Positions 43,366 through 56,300 of a DNA stretch of 64,000 bases are shown here, piece by piece. Each line of letters begins with the position of its first letter. Positions within the stretch are counted from its first letter, which is position 1. The translations under genes and the position numbers were made by a program. The notes under the pieces were generated by a model. It had not been told where the DNA came from. It saw nothing but the letters and a program-made list of their open reading frames with translations, and made no database searches. The DNA is from Procambarus clarkii (Eukaryota; Arthropoda; Malacostraca; Decapoda; Cambaridae), in the NCBI RefSeq assembly GCF_040958095.1, contig NC_091160.1:39946730-40010729 (forward strand), read 5' to 3'.

Positions 43366-43704
43366 AAGCAACCTACAACAGTTACAATATATAAACAAGA
43401 ACTGATGAATTCCAAAGCTGTCCTATTCTGACAACCCATACCAAGCCACACTAAAAATAATTACTCCTGCAATACACCACTGGGGCCATAATTGACCTCA
43501 ACTAAGTAGTCAATAAGAGGGTTTTGGCTAATCAAGTTAACCTAGTATCATTTGGCTTTACAAGCATAATACTAGTAACACAAAATCAATTGACAACAAC
43601 TACATTATCAATATCGTAATTCAACAAATTTCAAATTGATAGTTGTATGCTATGCAATACAAATATGACTCCAAAGAATATTATGAACATGTAGAATTAA
43701 AAAA

Positions 43705-45625
43705 CCAGCATTGAATGTAATGAAACGCCATTTTCTGGTTGAGACCCGGAGGCTCCCCGGAGCTTATCCTGGCTGACATGCTAATGTCAGACTTTGGCAT
43801 CAAGTCATGTATATGGAGTTCTGTGGGCCTACCGGGGACCACGAGCCAGAACCTGGCCCCCTCAGAGAGGCATGGGGGAGCAATGGCCTATAGAAACCCC
43901 CATGTGGTTGGCAGCATTCTATGTCTGCCATCGACCGGGTCAGGCACCCAGAAAGGTAAGAGTCCTAGAACAAACCCCTATTCTGGTGAAAATTGCTACC
44001 AAAAGCTGAACAAGTGGATAGAACTCTCCAAAAAGAAACAAGCAAATGAGCATGATGTCGCATGACGTCACACGTCGCCGCACCTCTGTCTGCGCCCAGA
44101 CCCTCACGCCAGCTATTCACCCTTCAGTTCTGAGGCTGGATGTCAAAAGACATTAAAAAAAACGCCAACAGGAGGGAGGGAGGGATGCCGGGGAGCCTCC
44201 AGGTCTCACCCAGAAAATGGTGTTCGTTACATTCAACGCTGGTTTTCTGGAGGGGATCCCATCGTCTCCCCAAAGCTACCTACCCAAAGATAAAAACAAG
44301 AGGGACCTAATCCGGGAAGCGGAAGACACACACCCCTAACGCGAAGCGGAGACAAAACTGCAACCGCCAACCCAAGGCCACACAGGCCCGACAAGGCCCA
44401 GGAACATCACCGAAGGAACGCAGAGCCAACCAACGAATGATGTGGGCACAGGGACAGACAGCAGGCTGGCAGGACCGAACCACCCTGCGGACGACCTGAG
44501 AGAACCACACCCTGGAACAGGGAAGAGGGGAACTCTGAACAACCCAAAGTGTGACCCCAGTCACGGCAGCTGTGGCAAGTCAAGCATGGCGCAGTGCCGC
44601 AACCGAACACAAAACACGATGCATCCCCAACCAGACCAACCAAGCATCAAACAACTTTCTAATAACTGAACCCCTAAGACATGAACTCTCACGGGGACCT
44701 AACAGGCGGCACCACCAGAAGAAAACCGTATTAGGTCAGATACCAAGGGGCAAGCAAGGTAGACCCCCCACAAGGCACAAACAAAAACAAAACCCCGCAA
44801 GAGGATAACGTACCCAAAGGAACAGAGCCGGCTGCTAAGAATGGTGAAAACAAGCTGAGCAGCACCCTGCGCCCCGTACCAGTGCAAACTGCCTCTTACC
44901 CTAAAGTAAACAAGGGAGACAAAACACCCAAGCACCCAAAGGGTGGCCAAAAAACCAAGCAGTGAAACAGCCCAACAGAGGCAGGACCCAAGGACCTTGT
45001 GGAAGGTAACCCCAAGCCCCAAGGGCAGTACTTACAGGGCACCTAGGGAAGGTAACCCTAGGCGCATGCAGCTTGAGTACAGTACTGCAGAATAACTCCT
45101 GGCTCTCGCACCCCTGGAAGACAGCCACCACACGCTAAGCACAGTGCTGAAAAATCACTGGAGCACATGATTTCTGCCTCTAGCATAAGCCTTAGAACTG
45201 AAGGGTGGATAGCCGGTGTGAGGGCCTGAGGCTCCCCCTTCCCGGGGAGGGGGGAGCTGTGCAGACAGCGGCACGGCAACGTGTGACGTCATGCGATGTC
45301 ATGCTCGTTTGCTTGTTTCTTTTTGGGGAGTTCTATCTACTTGTTTGGCTTTTGGTAGGAATTTTCACCAGAATAGGGGTTTGTTTTGGGACACTTACCT
45401 TTCTGGGGTGCCTGACCCGATCGATGGCAGACATAGAATGCTTCCAACCACACGGGAATTTCTATAGGCCATTGCTCCCCATGCCTCTCTGAGGGGGGCC
45501 AAGTTCTGGCTCGTGGTCACCAGTAGGCCCACAGAACTCCATACACATGACCGATGACAAAGTCTGACCTTAGCATATCAGCCTGGATAAGCTCAGGGGA
45601 GCCGACGGGGCTACCCCCAGAAAAT
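43705..45625. mobile_element. GC-rich foldback element with ~400-bp inverted arms
   Basis: Arm 1 (43738-44140) and arm 2 (45195-45620) are inverted copies of each other with high identity: CTTATCCTGGCTGACATGCT / AGCATATCAGCCTGGATAAG, GGAGTTCTGTGGGCCTAC / GTAGGCCCACAGAACTCC, GGCATGGGGGAGCAATGGCC / GGCCATTGCTCCCCATGCC. A third, short inverted end (44186-44248) mirrors 43705-43760 (CCAGCATTGAATGTAATGAA ... CACCATTTTCTGGG), so a 545-bp TIR element lies inside the larger fold. Each long arm carries the CRE palindrome TGACGTCA. The central 44250-45190 is GC-rich, C/A-biased and has no convincing ORF. No transposase is seen. Confidence 0.75.
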
Positions 45626-46780
45626 AACCACCCCTACGAAATAATTGAATGATTTCACTTCAACATCATTTAATATATAAATGCCATTTTATGGTTAGCA
45701 AATACAAATCTCTGAGAACTAATTACAACTACCGAAAAGAACAGAAAAGCATACAATGCAACTAAACATGAGAACATTTTCATCTCGATTTGAAAGTACT
45801 TTCAAATTGTTTGTCTTCAAATTTTCTTATCTATAAACAACTTGTTGGACATTTCCTGCTCAATTCCAGATTGTCAACTATGCACTTCAACTATTTTGAA
45901 TTTTAATAAAGCAGACAATTGTCATCATTACTGTGGTGTTGCCAGCACACCAACACTGGGTGACAGATGCTTCCTGAATACATGTGACCTATATAGAGCA
46001 AACTGAATATCAGTTGCATATATAAATAACTTTTGGCAAGCATATTAAGAACAATTATATTTACACAGAACTGGCATAGAAGATTTAATATTTCCTTATT
46101 GGGTTTTGTTTTCTATCTATATTTTGGGCAAATGCATTGCTTTAAATAAAGTTCTCTATACTTTTTTTTAATTTTACATTTTAAGTACAAAAACATGTAC
46201 TCTAGATCCCAATAGGAGATAAAGAACCTTTCACCTGTGAACCTCGCCAACTACAAAAACATGTCAAAGGTTTTTCACTTTAACAAAACCTTAACCAATG
46301 ACTTTTGAATAGCTAATAATCCGAAGTATTGTTTAAGCCATTGTCATCACCTATGGAAAATTCTTTCAATACCAGTAACACTGTCTTGGGGTTGACAGCA
46401 AGGTCTCATAAGAAATTTAATACCAATATCAAAATTGGGTTAGTGTCATATAATTACGTAAAAAATTATACACAAGAAGTAACATCACCTGGAAAATTTA
46501 ACGACACCCTGTGTTGCATCCCTAATATACCACCCCTGACACTAGCCTTTCTTTGGCACAATGAAAAGTCAGGTACTAGATCAGTTTCTCGGAGCTCAGC
46601 TTACGAGTTTATTTCACTTGGGTTTACATGCATTTCTGCTTAACTTTTAATTTTATGATTTTGTTTTTTTTGTCAGCACTGTAGATTTGAAGACTAAAAT
46701 TATGAAGGCCTTGGAACAAATTAAATATTTGTCTATACCTACAGCTCTCCGACCCAAGTACTAACAGTTTGAAAACATTT
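45626..46780. other. Intergenic, 3' flank of the zinc-finger gene
   Basis: No gene is seen. TTTATT at 46608-46613 is a minus-strand AATAAA about 170 bp beyond the zinc-finger stop codon and is a candidate polyadenylation signal. Confidence 0.35.
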
Positions 46781-46782
46781 CA

Positions 46783-47361
46783 TCACTCATCAGTAGGATT
46801 AGTAACTGGTTGAAGAATATTTGGCGAGGTAAATGTCGAGAGATCAGTGAGGCTGCCAGAACTACTGTCATCTCCATCTTCAGCCTCTTGGCTTGCAACA
46901 ACTACAGCTTTCTCAATTATTTCCTCTTTGATTTTCACTTCTGCTTTAATATTGGCAGCTTTTCTTTTAACATCATTCTCACCAATGTTTCTATCACTTC
47001 CAATTCTGAAATAGTCTCTGTGAGGTTGAACTTTTCTTTCTACTTCAACTGTGGGCTCAGGCTGCACCAGGAAGTCTCTTGCAGCTGGAGCTAACGCCTC
47101 TCTGCGCCGCCTCTTCTCCATGATTGCCATTCGAATGCGTTCTCGTCTGTGCTTGAGAACGGGGCACGTTCTCTCCGAGTGCAAAGTGTATGCCATGATA
47201 GAGAAAACTCGCTTACCACAATGATTGCAGGAGAAAGTGCAACAGCAGTCTTTGGTATAGTTACAGCGATCACACACTATCTCCTCCTGAGCTTTCTCAC
47301 GCTCTTTGTTTAAACGACGTCTCTTGGGCGTGTCTGACGAATGTGGGGTTGATGTAGAGTC
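46783..47361 (-). CDS. Zinc-finger gene, terminal exon 7
   Basis: 579 nt, acceptor TGGATTTCAG, stop at 46783. It encodes CDRCNYTKDCCCTF, then CNHCGKRVFSIMAYTLHSER with TC, a basic helix (KHRRERIRMAIMEKRRRREA), and a charged tail rich in Lys/Glu then Ser/Asp. Confidence 0.82.
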   Translation of the reverse strand, partial: DSTSTPHSSDTPKRRRLNKEREKAQEEIVCDRCNYTKDCCCTFSCNHCGKRVFSIMAYTLHSERTCPVLKHRRERIRMAIMEKRRRREALAPAARDFLVQPEPTVEVERKVQPHRDYFRIGSDRNIGENDVKRKAANIKAEVKIKEEIIEKAVVVASQEAEDGDDSSSGSLTDLSTFTSPNILQPVTNPTDE

Positions 47362-50300
47362 CTGAAATCCACAAAACACTTAGTATTTCTTGTTATTGGT
47401 CATATAATACTGCTATCTATATGTTATCTATCATATAATACATATAATACTGCTATAATATCTTCTGGATAAATTTTTTTAAAAGCCATACTGAACAATA
47501 TATAACAATTAATTATAAAAGGTGCAATATTTTGTAAAATCTAATCCGCCAGAAATATTCCCCATTAAACTATAAGGCATTACTCGGCATAACATTCCAC
47601 CATACTCCAAGGTTAATTTTGCCCCCCCCCCCCAACCCGTCTTATGCTCTTATGGAATAATAACCCACTATTGTGAAAACACATGAAATATAGACTGGAC
47701 ATTTATGTCGCAAACTGGAACCCTCTTCTGTTACAGTTACACAAAATATGATTAAATCTTGTTAAAGAAAACCAAGATTACTGAATGCAAACAATATATA
47801 AATGAGGTGGCAAGCTGGCAGATACAGTGCATTTTTTTTTTTTTATATATGCTTACACTGGAAAAATAGTTTTTTTGCACCATTTTGACCTGTACAATAT
47901 TTCTTAAACAGGCTGTAGGTGTGAACTGTACAGTCCTACTTAATTACTAATGCTCAGATAACTTGTTATTGGCAAAAAATACACACCTAATATACATGGT
48001 TAGATTTTCCTGAATATACTTTCCTCTATTTAATAAAACAAGCTTCCCATCCTTTGAATGTCATCAAGAATGGCTCTTCTCCATATTTATCAAGTATCTT
48101 TCAAATCAGTCCCATAAATAATATAAACTTTGATCACAATGTTTTGCCATTTAATTTTCAACCTTCTATTGAAAGTCAGTCAAAAATATATAAAACCTTA
48201 AGATATTTATAGTTATACATGATAAGTTCTCTAAAAAAAAACCTGATGATTGTTCTACAGGACCTTACAGAACCTACAGCTAGCTGCTTTAGATAGTTCC
48301 ACATCTATCAAATTGCATCAAGCCCTTGCGGGGTCATTAATACCCTACTGGTGACCAGAGGCCAAAACCTGCTCCCCTCAGAGGAACAGAGCAGAGAATA
48401 CTAGTTCACTAATAAAAAACTTGCATCAGAGAGGTGAACGAGACAAATAGACAACAACAAAGTAAAAAGTGAACAAAACAGAAAACGAGACACCAAGTAG
48501 TTAGCTTGTTCCACCACTACTTTAACCACTGGGTTGCTCGGCTTCCAAATGCAGCACCCCCCATGTGCCCATGAAATAAACTCTGGATTTTTTTTTGGGG
48601 GGAAAGTGTCAAAAACCCTTCCCTGAGTATGGATATGCTAACAGAAAGTCGATGTTGTACTTATTTTGGCTGCTAAGGGGTCCGTAAGTTCGCACGTGAC
48701 GTCATCAATCCCCGATCGCCCGTGGTGCACGCTCCCGGGGCCAGTAGGGCGCTCGGCTAAAGATGCGCGAGTTGCCACGAATATATTTTTGTTCATTTTT
48801 TGTGCACAGGTCCAAGTACAATTTATTTGTTTTTTTGTGCGAATCCTATGTATAATGAACACGTACACTATATTATGGCAGTAGAACATCTGTACTGTCC
48901 GAAGACACTGTGTTACGTGCATGACATATGTGTACACATATCCTGCACATATTTCCCATGTATCATGCTGATTTTATTTATATTTACAATATATTTACAC
49001 ACTATACAGTATCACACACTATATATACACACACCATAAACACACTCAGAACTCCGCGAGTGTGTGATATGGTGCAAAACAGCCATCGGGGCATGGTGGA
49101 ACCTTGCACTCCACGCATCTGGTGCTGATGCATCTTTGCTTTTGTTCTCTTCGGGTAGTGTTCCTACATACTATACAGACACGTTTACCCTTCTCCTGTG
49201 ATGCTGTACCTGGCATATACTCGAGCATGTGGACACTGAACATCTCGTTACCCCTCAGTCTGTCTGGAGCTGTGTGTGGCAATGTTACTTGCACCACCCA
49301 TCAGGAGGCCTGGTCGACGACCGGGCCGCGTGGACGCTAAGCCCCGGAAGCACCTCAAGGTAAGGTAACGCCGCACGGTGCAACAGAGCCCTCTTACCAT
49401 ACTTTACTAGCATTTGTGACACAACACCAACACTGAATGTCCGTATTGGCGGTCTCCTGCTTGATTTTGCCAGGTACATATTGAAGCAGTTGAGCACTGC
49501 AACATGTATTAGGTGGAAAAAGAACTTTTTCGTCCACTTCACAGACTTTCAAACGCACTCCACTGCACCGAGCATCATGTCATACTTATCGACGAGACGC
49601 ATGTTCACGTTGTAGTCTATGATGCAGTCTGGTTTATAAATGGGGAAGCGCATTTGAAAATGGACTTTGCCACTGTCCAACATGGCACCGGTGTGAATCG
49701 TAGTCAGCATATTCACCTCGCATCTGTCCCTCCACCGCACTGAGAGCATATTGTCACACCTGCACAGCTGGCAGTCATCCATTGCTATACCAATGCCAAA
49801 CACTGACATTTCCTTCCTGTGGGCATTCACAGTGCCACATACGCCAGTGTTGTGGGCAAGGAGGTATCTGGTCAAAAAGGGGCTGGTGTAATAGTTGTTG
49901 GTGAACAGTATATGCCCCTCGTTCAGCAACGGTTCCATCAGGATTTTTACGACACTGCCGGAGAACCCGTGTGGATCTTGAGCTGGTATGTCGATGTCTG
50001 TACCACAATACAGAATCATGTCCATGACGAGACCAGTCTCACAGTTGCACAGCACGAAAAACTTTAGTCCAAAACAGTGGCACTTTGATGGGAAGTACTG
50101 CTTGAATGCCAGTCGTCCCTTGAACAGTACAAGCGATTCATCGATTACCACATTCTGTGCAGGTACAAAATAATCTCAGAACTTGCCTCTCATGTCACTG
50201 AACACCTTCCATACCTTCCACAGTCTGTCGTGTCTGTCCTCATTTGCATTATTCTCAAAATGTAGGCACCTGAGAATCAACAGTAACCTATCACACGACA

Positions 50301-53300
50301 TGTATCGGTTGAACACGGGCGATTGAACAAGGCTGTCTTTGCTCCAATAATCCTGGACGACGGCTTTCTCAGAGTGCTTCATCATCATGCCGAGTGCGAG
50401 AAACACGTACATTTCGTCAATTGTGGTGTCCTTTCATCGCATGAGGCAGGTAAAATGCTGGCGTCTATGAGGCTGTGAGCGTATCGGTTTGTCTCAGTCA
50501 CAAGATGGGTCATGATTTCGTTGTCGAAATACGCGAGGAAATAGTCTATTTCTGCCATATCACCACCTGTATACGATAGTGTAACACCAACATCGGTAGC
50601 ATCAAACGTTGGTATTTGTGGAACTAATGTGGCATAATCCTCCCACACAAGTACACCCGGGGGTTTGGTTTTGGCGCCAACACCACCACGAGCACCAAAA
50701 ACACAGCTACGTCAACTGGTGCTGGAGCTGCGTGAGGGTATAGTAGGAGATGAGGCTGATCTACGTATCGTAGGCCTACCACGAACACCTGATGTAGAGG
50801 GGCCACTGTCGTCATTGTCCTGTTGCTGCAAGACACGCTGCCGCCTGCTGCGACGTGTTGCTGAGGCAGCAAAACCCTGCCTGGTAACACCCTTGCTGCT
50901 CGTACTCGGGTCCTCCACACTACTTGTATCGGAGCCTATGTCACCGAAGCCTGAGAAAGATTCATCGCATATACTATCACTAAATAAACTTGCGTCTGGG
51001 GATATTCATGGTGCTGATAACGGTGTTGACCCAGGACGGCGAGGTCCGTGTACCGTACACGCTCGCTACATCATCCACCTCAGTCTCTCCCTCACTCGTA
51101 TCAGACTTCTGTGTAAGGTCATTCTCTGGATCATCGTCTAAGTCATCATTCATAGCACCATCATCGTACAAAATGTCGTGTATCTCCTCCTCAGAGAGTA
51201 GTTTTCCATGACCGCGGGTGACCGTGGAGCGGAAGCTCATAGATGATGCATTAGACATGGCTGCTGCTTTGAAACTGAGGCTCTCCATGGCCGCGGGGCA
51301 TGCTGGGATTTTTTTCAAGATGGCGGACGATCACTGGGGCCCCCAAGCATTCATTTCATACCCATGTCACCGCACAACAGTTTTGAATGGAACGTGAAAA
51401 AGTCAGAGTGGAGATAGACCACAGAGCCTTGAGGAAGATTGTGGTACCACAAGGCATGCCAAACTGCCACAAACTGTGCTGTGTGTCAGAAGAACTCGGG
51501 GACTCTCCAACATCAGCCAGAGTCTTGCATCCAAATGAAGCAGGGCCAGGACAGCCAATGGTAAGGAAAAGGAAACCATTTGAAAATCCCAAATGAGGGC
51601 CCAGCAAAGTTTAAACCTGCAACAGAACCAAATGGGATTGCCAATAAATGACCAAAGACATGAACTTGGCCAGCTGAGAAAAATCTCCAGCTTGCAGACA
51701 TGCAGACCAACTAGGAACCCAAACCAGCCAGTTGACGAGGTAGGCCAGGATATGCATCCTTATCAACTACTGTATATGGGGAACACCACCAGCCATACCA
51801 ACCTTGTTCAAATCTGAGGTGTGAGATTCAAGCTAAAAAGCATAGCCCAAAAGTGGTAACAATGAATAGGCATATGCCAACAGGTATCCTGTAAGTCCAG
51901 GGACACCATCCAGGAAACCACCACCTAGTTGGACCTGGTGAAAAGTGGTCATGCAGAGGGGGTAGACCAGGAAAGAAGTAATTAAAACCTGAAAGGTCAA
52001 GAAGGAAAGCAGGATTAACAAGAAGGCCCACTTGTAATCTGGGGCCAAAGACGCACTCACTGCACAACAGGGGTAACACTACCACCCCCAAAGTTCAATT
52101 GCCTCACAATGACCGAAAAGAGGTGTTGTGGGGTCATAGCCAACACAAAACACTAATAAATTCATTTATTTATTCACTTGTACTAACTTAAGTATATATA
52201 ACAGAAGGCTCAAGATCAGTGAACACACATGTACATACCTGAAAGAAACAGTCAAGAGAAATGTAATTAGTTTGTGATAATGATAGGTACACAAGAGACT
52301 GCAGCACTATTCCATAAACTATTAAATGCATTTACAACATTCACCTTCTTTTGGCAGACACCCTTTTGAATATGATTCTGAAGGCGTGTTTCCGTCGAGC
52401 ATCTCAAGCCACAGTGTGGACAGCGGTGCGAGATCTGACAGTGACCTTTGTCCTTGTGAATCTTAAATCGTTCCTCGCTGGCAAACATCTGCAGGCACTC
52501 AGTACATCGATGATACCCTTCTGGCACCTATCGATAGAAATAGAATAAAATTAAATTTAGTTCCTCTTCAACTTAAAAATATCCACAGGGTAAATCAATT
52601 GGATATAGTTATGCTTAGTGATCTAAAAGCAAAGGACCAATTAACCCTTATACTGCACTTAACATCCTCAGATATTTGACTCTTAGTGCTCAAGCCATCG
52701 TGAGATTTTTTAGGTACCCTGCAACATTTGAAACTCCAATGGGTAATAGGGCTCACATCCAATGCCTGAGGACTCCAATAAACAGATGCCACCTTGCAAA
52801 AAAAAACTGGATACCCTGCATTAGTTACAGGCCAGTGGTATAAATGTAGCAAACATGTGTTGTGAATTCGGCTCGAGTTTCCACCCTGGTCCTACGGCTT
52901 GCTCTCACAAGGTAACCATTATCACTTATGGATGATGAAATAAATAGAAAACTGTACAACTATGAAGCTTATAAATTACTTGGACAATTCTGAGAGCTAT
53001 AAACATTATATACTTGGCTCAGAAAGCAGTGGTACTGGCAGCACTTTGCTTTGTTAGCATCTCTCGCCCTACAAAATGTAGTGCTGCAACACTACCTTAC
53101 GTCTATACCAGAACACCCAACATGAGTACTCTCTGCAAGAACACACACGGTGACTAAAGGCAGTTACAACTTCGTGCAGATTGTGTGCAGCTGCACTGTG
53201 CATGGACAATTACTTTGGAGATTATCACACCCGCCATTACTTTCAAGTAGTTCACAACACTGTATAAACATGTAAATTGTAATAAATTATATGAGTAAAG

Positions 53301-56300
53301 TGTGATAACAGTTAAAATAGAAAGTTTTATTATTCTAAAAACATAATATGGTGCACCTATAAATGAGGCATATACAGTACTGTATCTATGTGAACTAATG
53401 TTCCACAAATTCTGTAATAATAATACTACTATTTACAAAAGCAACATCCTCACAGAAAACAACAAGGATGTGTGAAAGGGTTTAAAAAGATTACAGATTA
53501 AAACTAATTAAGAATGATTCCCACAGAACAGCTACAATGTGGGACAGCACTATAGTCACTGAGGAAGAAGTAGCAAGAAACCTGGTGGAACTTCATGACA
53601 ACAGGACCAGTCAGATCATCACGGGTGCTAAAGAAGGCTGTGGGTAGAAGGCAAATTTAATACCATTCTCCAAGAAAGGGAACATAGAGGAAGCCCCTAA
53701 ATTGTAGACTGGTCTCGCTAACATGCATTGCAAAGAGTATCGGATATAATAATCAAGGACCATTTGGTGAAATGTTTGACAAGATATGATTTGTAAAAGA
53801 CACACAACATGGATTTAGAGGGAAAGTTATGCCTGAAAAGGTCACCCATCACAGTGTCAGCCAAATTCTCATGGAGCAACCACATTCCCCATTAACAGCT
53901 AAAAAAGAATAATGGTGTCACTGGAAAGAGCAGATAATTTCTTACTTTAAATGAAGAACCAATTTAGATTCAAGAAAAATATGGGGCTAAAACAGAAGTG
54001 TCACAGCTAATGAGTTAAACACTACAACTACTCCATCCAACAACTTCGCTGGTCAGTACAGCAATGGTTCTTGCAGATCAACATTTGATCACCAGATGGT
54101 CTAAATGGTTAGGCACCATTCCATCCTTCCTTCAGTTAGATCGACTGAGCTACGACATGGTTAAAAGAATTGCAACCGGGAAATCATCCTGATTTACCGA
54201 CGGATCCTACAGTCTCTCCGAGAGACAAACCAGGGTTTTACGCAAATCCCCCCATGCACTCAAGCTATGTCAATAGGCTGTTCTACCTCTTTGCCCTTAC
54301 CGCATGGGGAAATTGCGTAAAACTTTAGTTTGTGTCTCGGAGAGACTGCAGAATCCGTCGGTAAATCAGGATGATTTCCCGGTTGCAATTCTTTTAACCG
54401 TGTCGTAGCTCAGTCAATTAAGGCAGCGTCTGGGATCCACTCGGACATAGGTTCAAACCCCTCATCACAGCCCTTGCGGATTTGTTCATTTATATGAAAC
54501 AGCTCATAGTTACATATATCAACCCAAATACTGTACATTCATATACTGCATATGTCTAACCTTCGTTTCATACAATCCAGCAATCCCATGTCTATTATAT
54601 TCCGCAGAAATTTCTTTCATTAATCAACAATCTATTTACAAACCAGTATTTACATAGGTGTTTCTTTCCTAGGCAAAGACATAGAGCATAAGTACATATC
54701 TCAAGCCATCCACCCTGAGAGATGAGAGATAAACTTGCCTCTTTGGTCGAGAGTCCTCTACAGTTGCCCTTCTTCATGTGGTAGTAGAGCGAGATCTTGC
54801 TCTTGTAGGCTTTATCACAATAAGGGCACACTTCATTCCGCCCTTCATTATGCGTCAGTCTGTGAGTCTTCATGTTGTGGATGAAGCTAAATGACTTGCC
54901 ACAAATATCACATGGGTATGGCTTCTCACCAGTGTGAACAACCTGTAACACATCGAATTGCTCTTTTATCAAATAAAATACAGTCCCTTTATTATTAACG
55001 TGAAATGACATTACACATACCCAAACTTCTACTTTTTATTTAAAAATAAAACTGGGACATATTTTTTCTTTAAAAAAAAAAGGAAATTAAAATGAAATTT
55101 GTGCGGCTTACTAAAGGATTAGGTCAAGTTTATCAACATTATAACTGTTACATTCATTTTAAGAAAATGGAAGTAATTAGATGAAAAATTTGCTCATGAT
55201 GGGTAGAGAGAGAAAAAGAAAGCCTATTACACAAATAAATCTGTAGTTATCATGAATATTCAAAGTTACATTTCGATTATCCAAATCAAGTCAGCAAAAA
55301 GTAATTAAAATAATCTTACATTGCTATTGCAAAGATATGAAAATATCATTCTGACTGGTTCAAACAAGAAATCATAGCTACTGCTAAATTTACAAGTCTT
55401 TTTAATAATTATAGAAAATAAAATTCATTAACATTTATACTGATAACATTCTCATCTAATACCAGATACACTGTCTGTACAATCAACCTGATGAGTTATT
55501 TAAATACACAACACAAACATATTGAGCATAAGAAGTAAAACCAGTTCTTACAGAGTAGTGGTGCTGTCAAAATATATATACATCAATATTTAACATCAAC
55601 AGTAACATCAACTTTCACCCTGTGGTAGGAATCTCCGGGGACACTCACCAAATGGTCTCTAAGGTTAGAGCGACAGTTAAAGGTCTTGCCACAATAGTCG
55701 CATTCAAATCCTTTTTTACCGGACCCTGGCGTCATTTCTGGTGTGGGGTGGGCTGTACGCCGGTGCTCTTTCAGTGCCTCTAGCGTAGGAAGATCTTCTC
55801 CACAAGTGGCACATTTTACTCCCTCTGGAAATGCAAAATAATTAACATCCATTTTTATTATACAATGATGTATCGTTAACCCTTCAACTGTGCACATCAC
55901 CGAGGGTCGTTTCATCAGTGGTGCACACATCGTTGCAGTGAGGTGCAACCGGAGATGCCTCCAGGATGCATTTCCCACACCCTATGAGCTTATTTCAGTT
56001 CAAAATTTTTAAATTTCAACCTATAATATAATAGACAACAACTAAACGAACATGTCTGCAAATTTTATTTTACCACATCTAGCTTATTTCTCACGTCCCC
56101 CAGCCTCAAAACTCATTTTCAAAAGGTAGCAGGGCCATATCTAAGTGAACAAAAAACTTGCCACCTCAAAATGTAAACAAACCATAGAATTTGGTTTTAG
56201 TATCCTCAATAGCTTGACTGAGGTTCAAACTATTTCTTGCAAGGTTGAGTACATCTACAAAAATCATCAAAATGTGACTGGATCCATATTAAAAGAGTTA

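Noticed and set aside
44307-45279. Cys/Trp-rich minus-strand frames in the GC-rich foldback element
   Set aside because: Several short overlapping frames without a domain; composition effect of a C/A-rich strand.
48638-48937. Short frames near 48.7 kb in the GC-rich block
   Set aside because: No domain or splice logic; probably flanking sequence of the piggyBac-like element.
48530-51400. TTAA-bounded terminal repeats for the piggyBac relic
   Set aside because: TTAACCACTGGGTTGCTCGG at about 48525 is a candidate left end, but I found no matching right end; not called.
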